Source: VRUE01 sp044867645
Lineage (GTDB): Bacteria; Actinomycetota; Thermoleophilia; Solirubrobacterales; 70-9
Assembly (NCBI GenBank): GCA_044867645.1
Contig: JBIOVI010000063.1
Span: forward strand, 7,122-71,121
DNA length: 64,000 bases
Reading direction: 5' to 3'
Part shown: piece by piece, positions 30,953 to 39,923 of the stretch
How positions within the stretch are numbered: position 1 is the first letter of the stretch
Layout of the letters: every line of letters begins with the position of its first letter
Translations under genes and position numbers: made by a program
The notes under the pieces: model-generated
What the model was told of the DNA's origin: nothing
Seen by the model: the letters and a program-made list of their open reading frames with translations, nothing else
Databases searched by the model: none

Positions 30953-31704
30953 TCGCAGTCGGGCCTTTCCCCTTCTTCGAGCGCGATCAACTTGCCACCG
31001 GAGTCGACGCGGTAGCCCACCGGGCTGGAGCTGGCAGGAACTTCTGCATCTTCCCCGTCGACGAGCATAGTCACCGAGCCGTTTCCCAGCGCGACTTCGA
31101 ACCCCTTCGACCGGAACGGTCCCTCTTCGGCACCCGCTTCGAGGATCTGACCGTCGATCAGCGGCTCTTCCTTGGCATCCAGCAGGCACACCCATACTTC
31201 CGAGGTCGCCGCGAGGCGTACGGCGACGCCTGGCTGGGCGACCGGTTGCGTCGTCTGGCCGGTGTTCTTGTGCCGCTTCCCCCCGTTTGCCGATGGCGCC
31301 GGCGCGGAAGAGTCGCCATCGCCTCCCGCCAGGCCGATTCCGATGACAACAGCGATCAGGCCGAGGATGAGCGCGGTCGCCAAGACGCCACGTGGAATCC
31401 GGGGACGACTGCCACGGCCACCGGTCGGAACCGGCTCGACGCGCTTCGGTGCCCGCTCCCCCCCAGGCGGAGCGGTGCTGCGCCGGTAGTCGTCGGCGAG
31501 GCGCTCTCCATCGAGACCGAGGTAGGAGGCGTAGGTACGGATGAACCCTCGCGTATAGGCACCGCCGGGAAGTGCGTCCCACTCCTCGTTCTCCATCGCC
31601 TGCAAGTAGCGAGCACGGATCTTGATCGCACTTTCGACCTCGTCCAGATCGATTTTGCGACGGCTTCGCGCCTCGCGCAGGGTGGCTCCGATGCCGATGT
31701 CCAC
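30949..31704 (-). CDS. RodZ-like helix-turn-helix membrane protein
   Basis: The 251-residue protein has an N-terminal Cro-type HTH_25 domain (GATLREARSRRKIDLDEVESAIKIRARYLQAMEN...YTRGFIRTYASYLGLD), a basic linker, one membrane span (PRGVLATALILGLIAVVIGIGLA) and an extracytoplasmic DUF4115-type beta domain. This is the RodZ layout, linking the MreB cytoskeleton to the cell-wall machinery. Some actinobacteria keep such proteins without MreB, so the role may differ. It is coupled to cinA. Confidence 0.8.
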   Translation of the reverse strand: MDIGIGATLREARSRRKIDLDEVESAIKIRARYLQAMENEEWDALPGGAYTRGFIRTYASYLGLDGERLADDYRRSTAPPGGERAPKRVEPVPTGGRGSRPRIPRGVLATALILGLIAVVIGIGLAGGDGDSSAPAPSANGGKRHKNTGQTTQPVAQPGVAVRLAATSEVWVCLLDAKEEPLIDGQILEAGAEEGPFRSKGFEVALGNGSVTMLVDGEDAEVPASSSPVGYRVDSGGKLIALEEGERPDCE

Positions 31705-31749
31705 CCAGACATTGTGTCTACTACGCCGATTTGGCGCGAACGATCTGCG

Positions 31750-33945
31750 TCAGCTCATCTCATCGGCCTCGACCGCGACCGGCTCCGCGCTCTGGCCGTC
31801 GCCAAGCACGCGCGGCAGATCGGCCTCGGCGATCAGCACCTGCCGGGGCTTTGAGCCCTCATAGCCGGAGATCACGCCACGCCGCTCCAGCATGTCGATC
31901 AGCCTCCCTGCCCGCGTGTAGCCGACCCGGAGCCGGCGCTGGATCATCGACACCGAAGCGGTTTCGGTCTGCACGACGGTGCGGATCGCCTCGTCGAGCA
32001 GGTCGTCGGCGTCGGGGTCGAAGTCGTCGTCCCCCGTCTCGCCCGCGACCTCCTCCCGGGCCTCCAGAAGCTCCGCCTCGAATTCCGGTTCGCCCTGCTT
32101 GGCCCAGTGCCCCGTGACCCGCGCGATCTCCTCCTCGGTCACGAACGCCGCCTGCACGCGAGCCAGCTTCGAGGTGCCGGCGCCGCGGAAGAGCATGTCC
32201 CCCTGGCCGAGCAGGGCCTCCGCCCCGCCCTGGTCGAGGATCACCCGCGAGTCGGTCTGCGAGGAGACAGCGAAGGCGATGCGGGCGGGGATGTTGACCT
32301 TGATCGTGCCGGTGATGATGTCGGTCGAAGGTCGCTGCGTCGCCAGCACCAGGTGAATCCCGGTGGCGCGTGACTTCTGCGCGAGGCGGATGATCGAGTC
32401 CTCGACCTCGGCCGGCGAGACCATCATCAGGTCCGCAAGCTCGTCGATTACGCAGAGGATGTGCGGCAGCGGCGCCTCGCCGGCCTTGATCCGGGCCCGG
32501 TTCAGCTCCGCCAGGTTGCGGCAGCGCGCCTGGCCCATGATCCCGTAGCGGCTCTCCATCTCGCCGATCAAGTTGGCGAGCACGTTGGCGGCGAGGCGAG
32601 GCGAGGTGACCACGGGCGTCAACAGGTGCGGGACGTTCTCGTAGTGGTTGAGCTCGACCTGCTTGGGATCGACCAGGACGAGCCGCACGTCGTTGGGCGA
32701 GGCGTGCATCAGGATCGAGGAGAGGATCGCGTTGACGCAGCCTGACTTGCCCGAGCCGGTCGTGCCGGCGACGAGGACATGGGGCATCTTCGCCAGGTCG
32801 GTCCAGACCGCGTTGCCGTCGATCCCTTTGCCGAGCCAGGCGACCAGGGGCGAGGTCTTCTCCGGGCGACCGGCGTAGATGTCGCCGAGACGGACCAGGC
32901 GACGGCGGGTGTTCGGGACCTCGACCCCGACCGCCTGCTTGCCCGGGATCGGCGCCAAGATCCGGATGTCGGTGGAGGCGAGCGCGTAGGCGAGGTCGTT
33001 GGAGAGCTCGGTGACTTTCTTCACCTTGGTGCCGGGGGCGAGGCGCAGCTCGAAGCGCGAGACGTGGGGACCGCTGACGATGCCGACGATCTTCGCCTCG
33101 ACGCCGAAGTGGCCGAGCGTTTCGACCAGCTTGCGCCCGATCGCTTCGTGGTCCCGGGGGTCGGGACCTTTGTCGCCTTTGCCTTTTTCCAGCACCTTGG
33201 CGGGCGGGGGCCGGTAGTCGATCTGATCGGATTCGGTGACGCCGCGCTTCTGCCCCATAGGAGTCAGCGCCGCTTGCTTGGACTCGGAATCGGTGCCCAC
33301 GCCGAGGCCCTCCTCGCTGCGGACCTCGACCTCGTAGGCGTGGGGATGCAGGCCCTCCTCCACCGGCGCGGGGTCGACGGCCGGCTCGGCGTCGAACTCG
33401 GTGGTCGCCGGCTCCTCGTCCTCCTCAAGTTCGCCCCCGGCGAGCGCCACGGTCGGTTCGAAGTCGTCATCCTCGGGATAGGTACTCATCACGTCGGTGG
33501 GTCCGGCCTTGGTCTCGAGGGCAGTGGTCCTTTCGCCGCGTCGCGCTTCGCGATGCTGGATCGCCGTCTGGGCGATGTCGCGACCGCCGAGGACGGTGCG
33601 GCGGACGCCGCGACCTACCCCTCGGAAGACGGTCGATATCGAGGTGCCGGTGACCAGCATCGCTCCAACCGCCAGCATCAGGACGGTCACGATCCGCGCC
33701 CCCACCTTGCCGAGCAGGTACTCGAGCCCAGTTTCCAGCCCGTAGCCGACCTTGCCGCCGTCCCAGCCGAAGAAGAACACGAAGGTTAGGTAGACGCCAG
33801 ACGCGATCAGGGAGAGGCCGATCAGGTCGAGGTGGCGCTGCTGCAGTCCTTCCGGCAAGCGTGGCCGCGGCAGGCGTGGCTTGGCTTTCGCTTTCCCCTT
33901 CGGTTTACGGCGAGCAGCCGAGCCTCGTTTCTTGCGCACGAACAT
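31750..33945 (-). CDS. ftsK: DNA translocase FtsK/SpoIIIE
   Basis: The 731-residue protein has a basic N-terminus and two to three membrane spans (to about residue 105; fewer than the four of E. coli FtsK). An acidic linker precedes the alpha-beta-gamma motor, with VLVAGTTGSGKSGCVNAIL (Walker A), LPHILCVIDELADLMM (Walker B) and IHLVLATQRPSTDIITG. A C-terminal winged-helix gamma domain recognises KOPS-like sequences and activates XerD. It pumps the chromosome terminus at division and triggers Xer recombination at dif. A dif-like site and a Xer recombinase lie in the same window. Confidence 0.95.
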   Translation of the reverse strand: MFVRKKRGSAARRKPKGKAKAKPRLPRPRLPEGLQQRHLDLIGLSLIASGVYLTFVFFFGWDGGKVGYGLETGLEYLLGKVGARIVTVLMLAVGAMLVTGTSISTVFRGVGRGVRRTVLGGRDIAQTAIQHREARRGERTTALETKAGPTDVMSTYPEDDDFEPTVALAGGELEEDEEPATTEFDAEPAVDPAPVEEGLHPHAYEVEVRSEEGLGVGTDSESKQAALTPMGQKRGVTESDQIDYRPPPAKVLEKGKGDKGPDPRDHEAIGRKLVETLGHFGVEAKIVGIVSGPHVSRFELRLAPGTKVKKVTELSNDLAYALASTDIRILAPIPGKQAVGVEVPNTRRRLVRLGDIYAGRPEKTSPLVAWLGKGIDGNAVWTDLAKMPHVLVAGTTGSGKSGCVNAILSSILMHASPNDVRLVLVDPKQVELNHYENVPHLLTPVVTSPRLAANVLANLIGEMESRYGIMGQARCRNLAELNRARIKAGEAPLPHILCVIDELADLMMVSPAEVEDSIIRLAQKSRATGIHLVLATQRPSTDIITGTIKVNIPARIAFAVSSQTDSRVILDQGGAEALLGQGDMLFRGAGTSKLARVQAAFVTEEEIARVTGHWAKQGEPEFEAELLEAREEVAGETGDDDFDPDADDLLDEAIRTVVQTETASVSMIQRRLRVGYTRAGRLIDMLERRGVISGYEGSKPRQVLIAEADLPRVLGDGQSAEPVAVEADEMS

Positions 33946-33987
33946 GGCAGCCGCTTCGACGCCAACCGTCCCTCCCCTGCCTGGACG

Positions 33988-34386
33988 CTACGGCTGCGTC
34001 GCGATCCAGGCCGCAATCAAGCTGGCAAAACCACCGATCGCCGCGCATATCAGCAGAACCATGAGTGTTTGAATCGCGTCGAACCTGGTGTGCATTTCGG
34101 ATCGCATGGCCTGCATCTCGGACCGCAGGGCTTTGGACTCCTCATTCATCTCGGCGCGAACTTTCGTGAACTCGGTGCCCACACCCTTGAACTCGGTCCC
34201 CACGCCCTTGAACTCGGTGCCCACAGCCTTGAAGTCGTTGTCCACGCCCTTGAATTTGGCATGCACTTCCTTGAACTCGGCCCGCACGTCCTTGAACTCG
34301 GCCCGCATCTCTCCATGCATCGCCTTGATGCTGTCGTTGAGGTCGTCCAACCTGTCATCGCTCCAGCTCACCCTCATCGCCTCCAT
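33988..34386 (-). CDS. Heptad-repeat coiled-coil protein with C-terminal membrane span
   Basis: The 132-residue protein has residues 31-79 made of seven near-exact heptads (FKDVRAE, FKEVHAK, FKGVDND, FKAVGTE, FKGVGTE, FKGVGTE, FTKVRAE), then SEMQAMRSEMHTRFD and a C-terminal span (LMVLLICAAIGGFASLIAAWI). A regular coiled coil on a tail anchor resembles DUF1640-like or phage-type tail-anchored proteins. Function unknown. It stands alone between ftsK and the Rpf-like gene. Confidence 0.65.
   Translation of the reverse strand: MEAMRVSWSDDRLDDLNDSIKAMHGEMRAEFKDVRAEFKEVHAKFKGVDNDFKAVGTEFKGVGTEFKGVGTEFTKVRAEMNEESKALRSEMQAMRSEMHTRFDAIQTLMVLLICAAIGGFASLIAAWIATQP
34150..34296 (-). repeat. Seven tandem 21-bp repeats encoding heptads
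   Basis: The unit is about cttgaactcggtgcccacnc on the plus strand and occurs seven times in register. The 21-bp period keeps the reading frame, so gain or loss of a unit would change coiled-coil length without a frameshift. Three central units are nearly identical, which suggests recent expansion. Confidence 0.8.
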
Positions 34387-34466
34387 GTGTTCACGCTAGC
34401 GGGGCGCCTCGCAAGGGTGATGCGCCGAATGTAAAAAGTTTCGCAGACTTTTGTCTCAGATGTGTG

Positions 34467-35450
34467 TCAGCCGGCGCAGACCCAGGCGCTGCCGCCCGAG
34501 TCAGCCCAGATTTCGGCGGCGATGCGGTCTTGTTCGGACTTCGGTGCGTCCTGCGGCTCGCCCTGACCGCCATAGAGGTCCCAGGTCGAGGGCAGGATCT
34601 GGTAGGCGCCACCGGCGCCGCTGCTCGGGTTGACGGCGCCGTAGTTGCCGCCGGACTCGCACATCACGATGTAGGTGGGGATCGAGTAGGGACCGCCGAG
34701 CCAGCGGCCTACGATTTCTTCAGCCGCGGCACGACTCGCTGCTTCCGCGGCTTCGATCTCGCCGACCCATTCGCCGATTTTCGATTTCAGCGTTGCGAGA
34801 GATTCGGACCTCGCTGCCGAGAGCGAGTCCAGCCTGACCGTTGCCTCCTCGGCGCGGCTGCGCACGGCGGCGATTTCGGAGCGGGCCGCGGCGAGGCGCT
34901 CGTTGTAGGCGTCGACCCGCGCCTTCAGCGCGGCGACGAGCTCCAGCTCGTGCCGCACCCGGTTACGCACCTGCTCGACCCGCGCCGCCAGCTCGGTGTC
35001 GGAGTCCTCGATCCGCTGCAGGTATTCGGTCCTCGTCGCAAGCTCGTCGTAGTCACCCGAGCCTAGGATGACGCTGGCAGTGCTCGGCGAGCCGCTCTCG
35101 TAGATCGCAACCAGGCGCCGGGCGAGCGCCCGGCGGGCGCGACGCAGGCGACGGCGCTCGGCTTCGAGATGCCGTTCGGAGCGCTCGACCTCGGCGGCGA
35201 GCCTCGCGGCCCGCTCGCGCCCGTGTTCGAGCAAGCCGGTCAGATGCCGCTCGCGCGAAGCGGCCGCCGATGCTTCGGCTTCGGTGCTGGCCAGCTGTTC
35301 CTGCGTCGCGCGGATCTGGGCGCCGAGCGAAGCCGCTTCGTCGCGGGCGCTGTCCACCTTGCCTCGAAGTACGTCGATTTCGGCCGCGCCGGCGGAGGCA
35401 ACCGCAAGCAAGGCTACGACAAGGAGAGCGACTGCGGGCTTCCAGCGCAT
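34467..35450 (-). CDS. Secreted coiled-coil protein with Rpf/transglycosylase-like domain
   Basis: The 327-residue protein has a signal peptide (ALLVVALLAVASAGAAEI) and a long coiled coil (about 25-245) like the N-terminal part of CwlO/PcsB regulators. The C-terminal domain of about 75 residues contains YIVMCESGGNYGAVNPSSGAGG, YQILPSTW and EIWADSGGSAWVCAG. The CESGGNY..N......G.YQ pattern with the late W.C is that of resuscitation-promoting-factor/transglycosylase-like domains that cut glycan strands. The coiled coil may regulate access to the wall, as in FtsX-dependent hydrolases. Confidence 0.82.
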   Translation of the reverse strand: MRWKPAVALLVVALLAVASAGAAEIDVLRGKVDSARDEAASLGAQIRATQEQLASTEAEASAAASRERHLTGLLEHGRERAARLAAEVERSERHLEAERRRLRRARRALARRLVAIYESGSPSTASVILGSGDYDELATRTEYLQRIEDSDTELAARVEQVRNRVRHELELVAALKARVDAYNERLAAARSEIAAVRSRAEEATVRLDSLSAARSESLATLKSKIGEWVGEIEAAEAASRAAAEEIVGRWLGGPYSIPTYIVMCESGGNYGAVNPSSGAGGAYQILPSTWDLYGGQGEPQDAPKSEQDRIAAEIWADSGGSAWVCAG

Positions 35451-35624
35451 GCGAGCACCTCAGATGACCGATTTCGCGGCAGCGTGTGCCTGGGGGCGCG
35501 CGTGGTCGAGCAGATCAAGGACGCAGGGTGCAGCCTTTGCTGGTTGCAAAGGCAAACCCGAGGACGCCGAGATGCGCAGCGCCACGCGTGTCATCCAGGT
35601 GCGCGAGGTCGCGGAATTGGTCAT
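35451..35624. other. Intergenic stretch with an 8-bp hairpin
   Basis: No gene is supported here. gcctttgc 35533-35540 and gcaaaggc 35546-35553 form a perfect stem with a five-base loop but no T-run. It may end the long leftward transcript that finishes with the small gene after argG. Confidence 0.4.
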
Positions 35625-35777
35625 CTAACCCTCGGGAACGTTGCGGTTCGCCAGGTAGACGGCGGCACCGATCGCCGCGACCGCAAGGCCGGCACCGATC
35701 CGGATCTCGCGGCGGTAGCGGCGGCGCAGATAGATCACCGCGAAACGCAGAGCCGCCTTGCCGAGCGTGTTGTACAT
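35625..35777 (-). CDS. 50-residue membrane protein coupled to argG
   Basis: ATG 35777 overlaps the argG stop (ATGA). The product has a basic amphipathic head (LRFAVIYLRRRYRREIR) and one membrane span (IGAGLAVAAIGAAVYLA) ending NRNVPEG. Function unknown. The coupling and the typical basic-head/span layout support translation. Confidence 0.55.
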   Translation of the reverse strand: MYNTLGKAALRFAVIYLRRRYRREIRIGAGLAVAAIGAAVYLANRNVPEG

Positions 35778-37054
35778 CAGCCTTCGTTCCCCTCGTTGCG
35801 CTGCCTCGCCCTGTACGCCATCCGCGATTGCAGCGACCAGAGCTCGATGAACCCGGGTGAGGCAGTCTGCGAGAAGAGGCCGCCCGACTCGGCAAAGGAG
35901 GCAAGGTCGGCGTCGTAGACCGCGTTGGGGGAAGAGCGCGTGACGACGCGCGCGCTCCCTTTGTACAGCCGCAGCCCGATCGTCCCGCTCACCTGTGCGT
36001 TGACGGCATCCATGTATGCGTCGAGGTCGGAGCGCAGTGGCTCCCACCAGAGTCCGGCATAGACAAGGTACGCCCACTTCTGGTCCAGCCCCGGCTTTAG
36101 CTGGTTCTGGTGGATCGTTCCCACCAGCTTCTCGAGCTCCTGGTGAGCGGGCAGCAGGATCGCCGCCGCCGGCACCTCGTAGATGTCGCGCACCTTGAGC
36201 CCGACGATGCGGTCCTCGATGTGGTCGACGATCCCGACCCCGTGGCGGCAGCCGATCTCCGCCACCGTTTCGAGCAGCTCGACTAGCCCGAGCCGCTCCC
36301 CGTTCAGCCCAACCGGAACGCCGGCCTCGAACTCGACCGTCACCGTCTCCGCCTCGTCCGGCGCCCGCTCGGGCAGGGTGACCAGCTGGAAGACGTCGTC
36401 CTCCGGCGCGTGATCGAGATCCTCGATCCAGCGACCCTCCGACGAGCGGCCCCAGAGGTTGTCGTCGATCGAGTAGGGGGCGACCTCGGTGCCTCCCTTG
36501 ACGGGGATGCCGTGCTCACGGGCGTAGGCGATCTCCTCCTCGCGGCCCATCTGCCAGGAGCGCACCGGTGCGATCGTCTTCAGCTCCGGCGCCAGCGTCG
36601 CCACCGTCGCCTCGATCCGAACCTGGTCGTTGCCCTTGCCGGTGCAGCCGTGGGCGATCGTGTCGCAGCCGGATTCGCGCGCCTGTTCCACCGCCAGCTC
36701 GGCGATCAGCGGCCTGCCCAGCGCCGTGAACAGCGGGTAGCCGCCGCCGTAGAGCGCGTTCGCCTTGATCGCCGGGACGACGAAGTCGCTGGCGAAGCGC
36801 TCGCGAGCATCGACGACGTGGCACTCGAGCGCGCCCAGGCGCTTCGCCTTGTCCTCGATCGCCGCGTAATCCTCGCCGGGCTGGCCGAGGTTGACGGTGA
36901 GGCAGACCACCTCCGCGCCGTAGCGATCCTGGATCCACTTCAGCATCACGCTCGTGTCGAGGCCGCCGGAGTAGAGCAGCAGCACCCGCCGAACCTCGGC
37001 CGGGTCGGCCTCGTAGCCCGCAGTGCGGACCTGGTCGGGCTGGTGCTCAGTCAT
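35777..37054 (-). CDS. argG: Argininosuccinate synthase
   Basis: The 425-residue protein has LLLYSGGLDTSVMLKW as the ATP-pyrophosphatase loop, HGCTGKGNDQVRIEA, EIAYAREHGIPV, YSIDDNLWGRSSEG and a C-terminal helix. It joins citrulline and aspartate to argininosuccinate. It is at the end of the leftward argCJBD run with two small genes in between; argF, argR and argH are not in this run. Confidence 0.96.
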   Translation of the reverse strand: MTEHQPDQVRTAGYEADPAEVRRVLLLYSGGLDTSVMLKWIQDRYGAEVVCLTVNLGQPGEDYAAIEDKAKRLGALECHVVDARERFASDFVVPAIKANALYGGGYPLFTALGRPLIAELAVEQARESGCDTIAHGCTGKGNDQVRIEATVATLAPELKTIAPVRSWQMGREEEIAYAREHGIPVKGGTEVAPYSIDDNLWGRSSEGRWIEDLDHAPEDDVFQLVTLPERAPDEAETVTVEFEAGVPVGLNGERLGLVELLETVAEIGCRHGVGIVDHIEDRIVGLKVRDIYEVPAAAILLPAHQELEKLVGTIHQNQLKPGLDQKWAYLVYAGLWWEPLRSDLDAYMDAVNAQVSGTIGLRLYKGSARVVTRSSPNAVYDADLASFAESGGLFSQTASPGFIELWSLQSRMAYRARQRNEGNEG

Positions 37055-37055
37055 G

Positions 37056-37412
37056 CTAAGGCGCTTCGAGCCCGCCGCTGCCGCCTTCTTCGGTGGTCGT
37101 CGTCGGCGCGGTGGTCGTGGGGGAAGTCGTCGTTTCCGTGGTGGTCGTTTCCGTCGTGGTTGGCTCGGTGTCCGTGGTTTCGGTCGTCTCGTCGGTCGTT
37201 TCCGACGTGGTCGAGTCGGTGCTCGGCAGGGTCGTGACCGCCGAAGGGGTCGAGGTCGAGCTGCCGCTGTCGTCGGAGGCGATCACCACGATCGCCACCA
37301 CCAGTCCGACGATCACCGCGATCAGACCCGCAATCAGCAGCCGCATGTTGCCGTGCCGGCGGCCGCCTGGCTGCTCTGGCTGTCCCATGATCCGAGTCGG
37401 GTCGTCGTGCAT
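37056..37412 (-). CDS. Small membrane protein with Thr-rich tail
   Basis: The 118-residue protein has one membrane span (LLIAGLIAVIVGLVVAIVVIA) and an extracytoplasmic tail almost entirely of Thr, Ser, Glu and Pro (TTSETTDETTETTDTEPTT and similar). Such tails are often O-glycosylated in actinobacteria. It sits one base before argG and in the same direction. Function unknown; M9 is an alternative start. Confidence 0.55.
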   Translation of the reverse strand: MHDDPTRIMGQPEQPGGRRHGNMRLLIAGLIAVIVGLVVAIVVIASDDSGSSTSTPSAVTTLPSTDSTTSETTDETTETTDTEPTTTETTTTETTTSPTTTAPTTTTEEGGSGGLEAP

Positions 37413-37432
37413 CGAGTGGTGATCCTACGGCT

Positions 37433-37891
37433 CTACTCCTCGGGGCCGAGGATCGCGTCGAGGATCTCGCCGGTGTCGTCGATCTCGAAGCCGCTTCGCA
37501 GCCGTGCCTCGATCTCGGCTCTCCCGGCACCGGAGACCGCCATCTGCGTTGCCAGCAGGCGCGCGGCGGCAGAGCCGGAGCGTCGGGGAGCCAGTGGCTC
37601 CTCGTCGCGGTCACCGTCGCCGACAGCTTCAACGGGCTTCAAATGCACCGTGCGGCGCTCGGCGGAAGTGGGCGGGTCGAGCTGGTCGGCAAGCTCGCGC
37701 AGACGTTCGGCGACGATCAGGTCGGCGCGTCCGCGCGCCTCGTCCAGGTAGCGCTGCGCCTGTTCCTCGGCGCCGTCGATGACGCTCGCGGCAGCTCGCT
37801 CGGCGGCGTCCACGATCACCGCCAGGCGCTGGGCTGCGTCGCTGGCCGTGGCCGGCGGGCGTCGCTCTGGGGGGATCTTCTGACTGCTCAT
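37433..37891 (-). CDS. Coiled-coil protein coupled to argD (DivIVA-like segment)
   Basis: The 152-residue protein starts at ATG 37891, overlapping the argD stop. A helical Ala/Glu-rich region (AAQRLAVIVDAAERAAASVI DGAEEQAQRYLDEARGR) recalls the C-terminal helix of DivIVA-type proteins, and a short acidic C-terminal motif FEIDDTGEILDAILGPEE follows. No enzyme motif is present. Its place inside an arginine operon is unexplained. Confidence 0.5.
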   Translation of the reverse strand: MSSQKIPPERRPPATASDAAQRLAVIVDAAERAAASVIDGAEEQAQRYLDEARGRADLIVAERLRELADQLDPPTSAERRTVHLKPVEAVGDGDRDEEPLAPRRSGSAAARLLATQMAVSGAGRAEIEARLRSGFEIDDTGEILDAILGPEE

Positions 37892-39078
37892 CTCGTTGCG
37901 TAGCTTAGGAGCGAATCGCCGATCGTCACAACGGCGCGCTCGATATGGGCCAAATCGACCGTCAGCGGGGGCAACAGGCGCAGCGTGCCCGGCTCGGGCA
38001 CGTTGACGATCAGCCCGCGCTCGAGCAGATCGGCGCCCACGGCGGCGGCGTCGATGCCGGGCTCGAGGCCCACGCCGACCATCAGGCCCCGGCCGCGGAC
38101 CTCGGCGACGCCCTCGAGGGCGAGGAGGTCCTCGCGCAGCACGGCACCAAGCTCGCGTACGCGCCGCAGCAGAGCCGGGTCGTCGACTAGGTCGAGCACG
38201 GCAAGCGCCGCCGCCGAGACGACCGCGCCGCCGGCAAAGGTCGAGCCGTGGTCGCCGGGCTCCAGCACCTCGCCGGCGGTGGAGGTCGCGACGCAGGCGC
38301 CGACCGGCAGGCCGCCACCCAGCGCCTTGGCGCTGGTCAAGAGGTCTGGCCGCACCGGTGACTGCTCGTAAGCCCAGAGCGAGCCGGTCCGACCCATCCC
38401 GGTCTGGATCTCATCGAGGATCAGCAGCGCCCCGGTTTCGTCGCAGGCCTCACGCGCGGCGAGCAGAGTCTCGTCGCCGAGCGGATAGATCCCCGACTCC
38501 CCCTGGATCGGCTCGATCATGACCGCGGCGGTGTTCTCGTAGACGGCGTCGCGCAGGGCGCCGGCGTCGTCGAACGGGACCGAGCGGAAGCCGGGCAGCA
38601 TCGGCCCGAGGGCGCGGTTCTCCGCCATTTTCGGCGTCGCCGCAAGAGCCCCGTAGGTACGGCCGTGGAAGTCGCGTTCGAAGCTGACGATCTCAGGGTT
38701 TTCAACGCCCCGGCGGTGCGCGTTCTTGCGGGCGATCTTGATCGCACACTCGTTGGCCTCGGTTCCCGAGTTGGCGAGGAAGACCCTCCCCCCCAGGCTC
38801 GAACCGGAGAGGCGCTCGGCGAGCCGCACCATCGGCTCGGTGTAGAAGAGGTTGGACGTGTGCATCAGCCGCCCGGCCTGCTCGCGGACCGCCTCGACCA
38901 CCGCCGGGTGACAGTGGCCGACCGAGCAGACCGAGATCCCGGCCAGGAAGTCGAGGTACTCCTTGCCCTCGGAGTCCCAGAGCAGCGGCCCCTCGCCGCG
39001 CACGAACTCGACCGGCGCCCGCCGGTAAGTGTCCATTAGGTATCGCTGCTCGAGCGCCTGCAGGTCGGTCAGGTTCAT
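37888..39078 (-). CDS. argD: Acetylornithine aminotransferase
   Basis: The 396-residue PLP enzyme starts at ATG 39078, overlapping the argB stop (ATGA). It has FLAGISVCSVGHCHPAVVEA, NSGTEANECAIKIARK, LLILDEIQTGMGRTG and the lysine motif TSAKALGGGLPVGA. It makes N-acetylornithine from the semialdehyde. It may also serve as succinyl-DAP aminotransferase in some bacteria, but here a DapL-like enzyme is available. Confidence 0.95.
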   Translation of the reverse strand: MNLTDLQALEQRYLMDTYRRAPVEFVRGEGPLLWDSEGKEYLDFLAGISVCSVGHCHPAVVEAVREQAGRLMHTSNLFYTEPMVRLAERLSGSSLGGRVFLANSGTEANECAIKIARKNAHRRGVENPEIVSFERDFHGRTYGALAATPKMAENRALGPMLPGFRSVPFDDAGALRDAVYENTAAVMIEPIQGESGIYPLGDETLLAAREACDETGALLILDEIQTGMGRTGSLWAYEQSPVRPDLLTSAKALGGGLPVGACVATSTAGEVLEPGDHGSTFAGGAVVSAAALAVLDLVDDPALLRRVRELGAVLREDLLALEGVAEVRGRGLMVGVGLEPGIDAAAVGADLLERGLIVNVPEPGTLRLLPPLTVDLAHIERAVVTIGDSLLSYATR

Positions 39079-39914
39079 GACGTGACCATCGTGCCGATGC
39101 CGGCGTCGGTGAACAGCTCGAGGAGCAGGCTGTGCGGCTTGCGCCCGTCGACGATGTGGGCCGACTGGGCACCGCCGCGGATCGCATCGACGCAGGCTAC
39201 GAGCTTCGGCCGCATGCCGCCCTGCACCGAGTCCAGCTTGTCCTCGACCTCGCCGACCGTCGCCCGGGAGATCAGCGAGCCCTCGTCGGCCGGGTCGGCC
39301 AGCCAACCGTTGACGTCGGTGAGGAAGACCGCCTTGTAGGCGCCGAGCGCCGCCGCCACCTTGCCCGCGGCCTCATCGGCGTTGACGTTGTAGGCGTGAC
39401 CCTCGCGATCGGAGGCCGAGGAGGCGACCACCGGGATGTAGTCGGCGGCGATGTGGTTGAGGACGTCGACGTCGACCCGCTCGATCGAGCCGACGAAGCC
39501 GACCTGCTCCGCGTTGGGGACCGGCGCCACCTCGAAGAGGGTGCCGTCCTGGCCGGAGAGGCCGACCGCCGGCTGGCCGTGACGGTTGAGCCGCTGCACG
39601 ATGTCGGAGTTGAGCTTGCCGATCAGGACCATGCGCGCGACCTCGACCGTCTCCGCGTCGGATACCCGCAGCCCCTCGTGGAAGCGGACCTCGAGCCCGA
39701 GCCGCTCCATGTACTCGGTGATCTCGGGGCCGCCGCCGTGGACGACGACGGGGTTGAGCCCGACGTACTTGAGCAGCACGACGTCGGTCGCGAAGGCCTC
39801 GCGCAGCCCCTCCTCGCGCATCGCCGAGCCGCCGTACTTGATCACGACGGTGCGGCCGTGGAACTCCCTGATGTAGGGAAGCGCCTCGAGCAGGGTGTCG
39901 ACGTTCGTGCTCAA
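39075..39914 (-). CDS. argB: Acetylglutamate kinase
   Basis: The 279-residue protein has VVIKYGGSAM, VVVHGGGPEI, VGLSGQDG, YNVNADEAAGKVA and GGMRPKLVACVDAI, all standard for the amino-acid kinase fold of ArgB. It phosphorylates N-acetylglutamate and is usually the arginine-inhibited step. It overlaps argD by 4 bases. Confidence 0.96.
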   Translation of the reverse strand: MSTNVDTLLEALPYIREFHGRTVVIKYGGSAMREEGLREAFATDVVLLKYVGLNPVVVHGGGPEITEYMERLGLEVRFHEGLRVSDAETVEVARMVLIGKLNSDIVQRLNRHGQPAVGLSGQDGTLFEVAPVPNAEQVGFVGSIERVDVDVLNHIAADYIPVVASSASDREGHAYNVNADEAAGKVAAALGAYKAVFLTDVNGWLADPADEGSLISRATVGEVEDKLDSVQGGMRPKLVACVDAIRGGAQSAHIVDGRKPHSLLLELFTDAGIGTMVTS

Positions 39915-39923
39915 TTCTTCTCC

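Noticed and set aside
34150..34296. Short regular repeats that might suggest a CRISPR array
   Set aside because: The 21-bp units are contiguous with no spacers and encode protein heptads; no cas genes are present.
34430..34460. A/T-rich stem aaaagt-acttttt between the heptad-repeat gene and the Rpf-like gene as a terminator
   Set aside because: The stem is only 6 bp and mostly A-T, so it is too weak to call.
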